From NCBI RefSeq assembly GCF_900113575.1, contig NZ_FOPV01000018.1, positions 24,341-88,340 on the forward strand: DNA of 64,000 nt. Direction: 5' to 3'. Position numbers and translations under genes: made by a program. This document shows, piece after piece, positions 59,623 through 64,000 of this stretch. How positions within the stretch are numbered: the stretch's first letter is position 1; each line of letters opens with the position of its first letter. This stretch comes from Nitrosospira sp. Nsp14 (GTDB lineage: Bacteria; Pseudomonadota; Gammaproteobacteria; Burkholderiales; Nitrosomonadaceae). Under the pieces are notes generated by a model, which was not told the DNA's origin, did no database searches, and was given only the letters and a program-made list of their open reading frames with translations.

Positions 59623-61035
59623 TCAGGCAAGCCACGTTCTGGCGTTTGCAATCGCCGCACTCACCTGTGCCGGGGCTGTCCCCCCGACGTGATCGCGGCT
59701 ATTGACCGACCCCTCGAGCGTCAGCACCGCAAAGATATCGCCGTCAATCAGACTGGAAAATTGCCGCAATTCCGCCAGGGTGAGCGCACTCAGGTCTCGG
59801 CCGCTTTTATTGGCAAAGCGTACGGCCTGGGCCACTGCCTCGTGCGCCTCACGGAAAGGCATTCCTTTTTTTGTCAGGTAATCGGCCAGATCGGTTGCCG
59901 TGGCGTAGCCACGCATTGCTGCTTCCCGCATCGCTTCCCGGTTGACGCGGATGCCAGTCATAAGCTCGGCATAAATTCGCAGCGTATCCAAGAGTGTGTC
60001 CACGGTATCAAACAGCGGCTCCTTGTCTTCCTGATTATCCTTGTTGTATGCCAGCGGCTGAGCCTTCATCAGCGTGAGCAGGGCAACGAGATGGCCATTG
60101 ACGCGCCCGCTCTTGCCACGCACCAGCTCAGGCACATCGGGATTCTTTTTTTGCGGCATGATGGATGAGCCGGTACAGAACCTGTCAGCGAGCTCAATAA
60201 ATCCAAACGAGGGGCTCATCCATAAGATTAACTCTTCCGATAGGCGTGACAGGTGCGTCATGACCAGCGCAGCCGCCGCACAGAATTCGATGGCAAAATC
60301 CCGGTCCGAAACAGCGTCGAGGGAATTCTCACAGACGCCGTCAAAACCTAGTTGGCGCGCTACCATTTCACGATTAATGGGATAACTGGTTCCTGCCAGC
60401 GCCGCGGCGCCCAAGGGCAGTTTGTTTACCCGCTTCCTGCAGTCGGACATGCGTTGCACGTCCCGCTTGAGCATTTCAAAATACGCCATGATGTGGTGGC
60501 CAAAGACTACAGGCTGCGCAACTTGCAAATGCGTGAAGCCGGGCATCACAGTGTCCACATGCGCTTCAGCCAGATCAAGCAAGGCGCGCTGCAATGCATG
60601 GATGAGATCGATAATGCTGTCAATCGCAGCACGCAGATAAAGGCGCACATCAGTCGCCACCTGATCATTACGAGATCGTGCAGTATGGAGGCGCTTGCCC
60701 GCGTCTCCAATAAGTGTGGTGAGACGTTTCTCGATATTGAGATGCACGTCTTCCAGTTCCAGTTTCCAGACGAACTGCCCGCGCCGTACTTCATTCAGGA
60801 TCTGACCCAAGCCGGCTTCGATCGCAGCCAGATCATCCGCACCAATTATGCTTCCGGCCGCCAACATGCGGGCGTGCGCGAGAGACCCCTGAATATCATA
60901 CTCAGCGAGCCGCTGGTCAAAATTAATCGATGCGGTATACCGCTGCACCAATTCGGAAACCGGTTCCTCGAACCGCCCTGACCAGGTGGTGTTGGCGTTT
61001 TCAACCGGCTCACTGTTATTTGGGATGGTTGCCAT
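59623..61035 (-). CDS. argH: Argininosuccinate lyase
   Basis: 470 residues. It splits argininosuccinate into arginine and fumarate, the last step of arginine synthesis. The superfamily signature [20 protein letters not shown] carries the catalytic Ser loop. Other family segments are [34 protein letters not shown] (catalytic His) and [14 protein letters not shown]. It starts [20 protein letters not shown]; the first 15 residues are a little longer than in E. coli. 178 bp separate it from the priA stop upstream. Confidence 0.97.
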   Translation of the reverse strand: MATIPNNSEPVENANTTWSGRFEEPVSELVQRYTASINFDQRLAEYDIQGSLAHARMLAAGSIIGADDLAAIEAGLGQILNEVRRGQFVWKLELEDVHLNIEKRLTTLIGDAGKRLHTARSRNDQVATDVRLYLRAAIDSIIDLIHALQRALLDLAEAHVDTVMPGFTHLQVAQPVVFGHHIMAYFEMLKRDVQRMSDCRKRVNKLPLGAAALAGTSYPINREMVARQLGFDGVCENSLDAVSDRDFAIEFCAAAALVMTHLSRLSEELILWMSPSFGFIELADRFCTGSSIMPQKKNPDVPELVRGKSGRVNGHLVALLTLMKAQPLAYNKDNQEDKEPLFDTVDTLLDTLRIYAELMTGIRVNREAMREAAMRGYATATDLADYLTKKGMPFREAHEAVAQAVRFANKSGRDLSALTLAELRQFSSLIDGDIFAVLTLEGSVNSRDHVGGTAPAQVSAAIANARTWLA

Positions 61036-61213
61036 TGTCTTGCAGCGAATGGAAAGAAGAATCTTTCCAAACTTTTCCTTTTAAAAGAACGCGAGTATAA
61101 AACAAAATCTTCCGGCCTCATGCGTTGTTGCTGCGCCGTGTGCCGGTTATAGCGGAGGCAACAGAACCGCCGGCGACGCGTCACCCATGCATTCGACGTA
61201 GGGTCGGGTGTTC

Positions 61214-63412
61214 TCAAAATTCAAGCGGATCCACGTCTAGTGTCCAACGTACCTTGCGGCTGGGAAGCGCATCAAGTCGTGATCTCCACCCGGCAAGGAA
61301 CGTCTGCAGCTTCTTGCGGGAGGCGGACTGCGCCAGCAAACATGCCCGCTCCATCCCCTTGAGGCGTGACATCTGGGCTGGTACAGGATCGAATACTTCG
61401 ACCTCTTCTGGCGCCTGGGCAACTGCTGCCGCGCTCTTGAGAAAACTCAGGGTTGCGGAAATTTCCGGTGCCTCCGCTCGCAATAAAGCCTGATACACGA
61501 AGGGAGGAAAGCCTGCCGTTCTTCTCTCTTCCAGCAACGTTCGGGCAAGCGCGTCATAATCCTGCTTCTGAAGCGCATGGTACAGCGGATGACCTGCGAA
61601 TTCTGTCTGAATCAAGACTTCTCCTTCAATGCCCGCGCGCCCGGCCCGCCCCGCTACTTGCATCAGTTGGGCAAACAAACGTTCCGAGGCGCGAAAATCG
61701 GTACTGTATAGCGAGGCATCCGAGTTCAGTATGGCCACCAGCGCTAAATTGGGAAAATCATGCCCTTTGGCCATGATTTGGGTCCCGACGAGAATATCCA
61801 CACGTTTTTCCTGGATGTCTTTCAGCATCTGTTGCCACGCATCCTTGCGCCGCGTGCTATCGCGATCGATTCGCATGATGCGTGCATCGGGAAAGCGTTC
61901 TTCCAGCGTGGCTGCCACTCGTTGTGTGCCATGCCCAAAAGGGGCGATATCCTGATCTCCGCATTCGGGGCAGGCGTTGGGGACAGCCTCCCGGTGGCCG
62001 CAATGGTGGCAACGCATTTGTTTCTCGCGCAGGTGTACCACGAGGCGGCTGGCGCAGCGGTGGCAAGCCGCAGACCATCCGCACGATTTGCACAGCAATA
62101 CTGGCGCATAGCCGCGCCGGTTTATAAAAACAAGACTTTGCTGGTTTAACGCCAAACAACGCTCAAGGGCGGCGATTACGGGCGCCATTAGACCATCCTC
62201 CGATTTGGCCTTACGCGTGTCAATATAGCGCACCACGGGCAGCGACGCGTTCTTTGCTGCGCGGAACGGTAGCCTGAGCATGGTGTAGCGGCCGCTCAGG
62301 GCCGCATAGTAACTTTCAAGCGAAGGGGTGGCCGAACCCAATATCACTGGCACATTCGCTTGCTTGGCGCGAAACACAGCCACATCCCGGGCAGAATAGC
62401 GCAAGCCCTCCTGCTGCTTGAATGAGGCATCGTGCTCTTCGTCCACGATTATCAATCCCAGTTTTGGCAGGGGTGTAAAAACTGCCAAGCGCGTCCCCAA
62501 GATGAGCTGAGCCTCTGCCTGTTGCGCTTGCAGCCAGCCGACCGCGCGCTCCGACGCATTGAGCGCGCTGTGGAGGCTTACCATCCGTATGGAGGGAAAG
62601 CGTGTACGGAAGCTCGCTTCCAATTGTGGCGTGAGGTTGATTTCCGGTACGAGCACGAGCGTCTGCCGCCCCTGCCGTAGTAGAAGCGATATTAGGCGCA
62701 GGTATACCTCGGTTTTTCCGCTCCCGGTGACGCCATGCAATAGCCAAGCGTTGAACTCACTCGTTTTCGCCGCAATGGCATTGACGGCGCTTTGCTGGGC
62801 CGGGGTCAGCACGGGCAATCCAGCCGATTCCTCGAAGAGGCGGCTGCCGCCAGGAGGAACCAGGATTTCTTCCACCCAGCCTGAAGCCATGAATTCCTTG
62901 ATTGCTCCAACAGCTCGGCTGGATACTTCTCTTGTCTCAGTCATACTGATCGCGTCCTGTTCTTTCAGGCGCGCCAAGAGCCTGCGCTTGACGACGCTCC
63001 GGACGGGAATGGCTGATAGATCAGTTGATTGTCCTGTCGGGGTGAGGCGGTATTGAAAATCAGTATGCGATTCTTCTATAAAAGGCTTATTGCTGCGCAA
63101 CCTGGTGGGCAATCCGTTCATGACGACTTCGCCCAGGGGGTGATGATAGTACTCGCTACAAAATCTGAATAGATCGAGCACGTTCTTCGGTAGCGGCGGA
63201 ATATCGCGGAGGACGTGGCTGGCGGCGCGGAGTCGGCGTGTCGGAACGAGGGGATGGGGAATCACCTCCATGATTACGCCCGTGAGGGCATTTTTGCCAA
63301 ACGGCACACGGACACGGGCGCCTACATCCCCCCTGGTTACCTCGTCATCGGGTAGGAGATAGTCGAATAACGTGTTGACAGGAACATCAAGCGCGACGCG
63401 TATGATAGACAT
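61214..63412 (-). CDS. priA: Primosomal protein N' (replication restart helicase PriA)
   Basis: 732 residues from the ATG at 63412 (MSIIRVALDVPVNTLFDYLL); the frame runs ten codons further but family members begin here. The 3' DNA-binding domain is followed by a superfamily 2 helicase core with Walker A HGVTGSGKTEVYL and Walker B LIIVDEEHDASFKQQEG, and the zinc-binding insert with eight Cys (CKSCGWSAACHRC ... CHHCGHREAVPNACPECG). PriA reloads the replisome at stalled forks. It is the last recognised gene and is read away from the AT-rich right end. Confidence 0.97.
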   Translation of the reverse strand: MSIIRVALDVPVNTLFDYLLPDDEVTRGDVGARVRVPFGKNALTGVIMEVIPHPLVPTRRLRAASHVLRDIPPLPKNVLDLFRFCSEYYHHPLGEVVMNGLPTRLRSNKPFIEESHTDFQYRLTPTGQSTDLSAIPVRSVVKRRLLARLKEQDAISMTETREVSSRAVGAIKEFMASGWVEEILVPPGGSRLFEESAGLPVLTPAQQSAVNAIAAKTSEFNAWLLHGVTGSGKTEVYLRLISLLLRQGRQTLVLVPEINLTPQLEASFRTRFPSIRMVSLHSALNASERAVGWLQAQQAEAQLILGTRLAVFTPLPKLGLIIVDEEHDASFKQQEGLRYSARDVAVFRAKQANVPVILGSATPSLESYYAALSGRYTMLRLPFRAAKNASLPVVRYIDTRKAKSEDGLMAPVIAALERCLALNQQSLVFINRRGYAPVLLCKSCGWSAACHRCASRLVVHLREKQMRCHHCGHREAVPNACPECGDQDIAPFGHGTQRVAATLEERFPDARIMRIDRDSTRRKDAWQQMLKDIQEKRVDILVGTQIMAKGHDFPNLALVAILNSDASLYSTDFRASERLFAQLMQVAGRAGRAGIEGEVLIQTEFAGHPLYHALQKQDYDALARTLLEERRTAGFPPFVYQALLRAEAPEISATLSFLKSAAAVAQAPEEVEVFDPVPAQMSRLKGMERACLLAQSASRKKLQTFLAGWRSRLDALPSRKVRWTLDVDPLEF

Positions 63413-63616
63413 GATATGGGGCGGCGCCATTGGAATAGACAATTATGCCCCTACACCGGGGACGTGAGCGGCAATTGCAATGATCGAGGAATTTAATCGC
63501 AACGCTTATGGAGCAGGTCGGGAGGGGGACGTCAGGTTGTCGGTGCTTCTTACATACCGTACCTGGAAAAGCCAGTTGATGCTTCAAGTTCTTGATTTAA
63601 AGAACTGGTGCAAGTT

Positions 63617-63632
63617 TGGCACAAAATATGCT
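63617..63632 (+). promoter_or_regulatory. Candidate sigma-54 (RpoN) promoter
   Basis: TGGCAC-AAAAT-ATGCT matches the -24/-12 consensus TGGCAC-N5-TTGCW at all but one defined position, with the invariant GG and GC at the right spacing. It reads toward the right end. No gene follows before 64000, so the target is a small RNA or a gene beyond the window. Confidence 0.5.
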
Positions 63633-63835
63633 TCCAGCCGAACCGTTGCGCTACTGTAATTGAACTGTAATAACACGGATCAGGTGCAGCTTGGGAAATG
63701 GCACAACCGATTTTACGTTAACAAATAAGAAGAATAAGAGGCTTGCGAAGAAGGCTGAGCGGTTAGCGTAGCGGGAGAAAATCAGGCATTTATCATGCAC
63801 ACGTATTGCTGAGTATTGTGGTCCTGACAAACTTC

Positions 63836-63864
63836 TTGACTTGGCTGATCTTCGCGGATAGTCT
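63836..63864 (+). promoter_or_regulatory. Weak sigma-70-like promoter
   Basis: TTGACT and TAGTCT with 17 bp between them lie in the AT-rich right end and read toward the window edge. The -35 is good, the -10 poor. It is listed only as a possible promoter for a gene past 64000. Confidence 0.25.
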
Positions 63865-64000
63865 TTACAGGGTTGTGGGTATGTAAAGTATATGTAATAT
63901 TGGTGTTGGTATCGGTATTTCAAGGGGTATTTCGGGGCTATCGATACTTTAGTGTTGTTAATTTGGTAATAGTTCAGTATCAGGAAAGAGGGAAAGCGCT

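Larger units (their letters stand above)
63413..64000. other. AT-rich geneless right end
   Basis: 588 bp with no supportable gene and a clear fall in GC content compared with the rest of the window. It contains the priA upstream region, a sigma-54-type promoter match reading right, and a purine-rich AGGAAAGAGGG stretch at the very end that could be the ribosome site of a gene starting past the window. Confidence 0.5.

Overview
The window reads as a chromosomal segment of a betaproteobacterium, most likely an ammonia oxidiser of the Nitrosomonadaceae (Nitrosospira-like). The grounds are the block ndk-rlmN-(pilF lost)-rodZ-ispG-hisS-yfgM-bamB-der, the groES-groEL, tig-clpP-clpX-lon-hupB and hpnD neighbourhoods, a DUF2325 protein, and a LuxI-type acyl-homoserine-lactone (AHL) synthase of the kind known from Nitrosospira. 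Species assignment is inference; no rRNA or amo gene is in view.

Layout. 1-8160 is the accessory end. It holds iron storage (bfd end, bfr), a DUF2325 protein, a three-gene iron-uptake module (DUF4198-like periplasmic protein, PepSY membrane protein, TonB-dependent siderophore receptor), then a signalling locus: a near-consensus lux box, an AHL synthase, a translationally coupled degenerate receiver protein, a candidate Pho box and a run of three very short genes. 8214-9439 carries a ferritin-like protein and a 2-Cys peroxiredoxin on the minus strand. 10162-19274 holds the NAD(P)HX repair enzyme, purL, a ChaN-PDZ protein and an M1-type peptidase. 19479-28207 is the conserved ndk-to-der housekeeping run. 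28293-32180 has apaG, rpe, gph and trpE.

32233-35461 (minus) was once a coupled operon bioA - beta-CASP metallo-beta-lactamase - dacB; the middle gene is now reduced to its two ends. 35763-46714 is a protein-quality-control region: groESL under both a sigma-32-like promoter and a perfect CIRCE operator, then hpnD, an SDR protein, tRNA-Leu, tig, clpP, clpX, lon and hupB. 46729-48834 has tRNA-Val, tRNA-Asp and a PpiD-like folding factor, with fabI convergent. 49766-58595 is a peptide ABC transporter operon (binding protein, two permeases, fused double ATPase) running into prfC. 58707-63412 (minus) has a fructosamine-kinase family gene, argH and priA. The last 0.6 kb is AT-rich and geneless but has a good sigma-54 promoter match.

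The most noteworthy locus is 6201-8160: the AHL synthase has its own lux box, so autoinduction is expected, but there is no LuxR gene in the window; instead its stop codon overlaps the start of a receiver-like protein lacking most phosphorylation residues. Two other genes (pilF-like at 21020, beta-CASP at 33843) have decayed by internal deletion while keeping the start/stop overlaps with their neighbours. No CRISPR array, insertion sequence or prophage was recognised.
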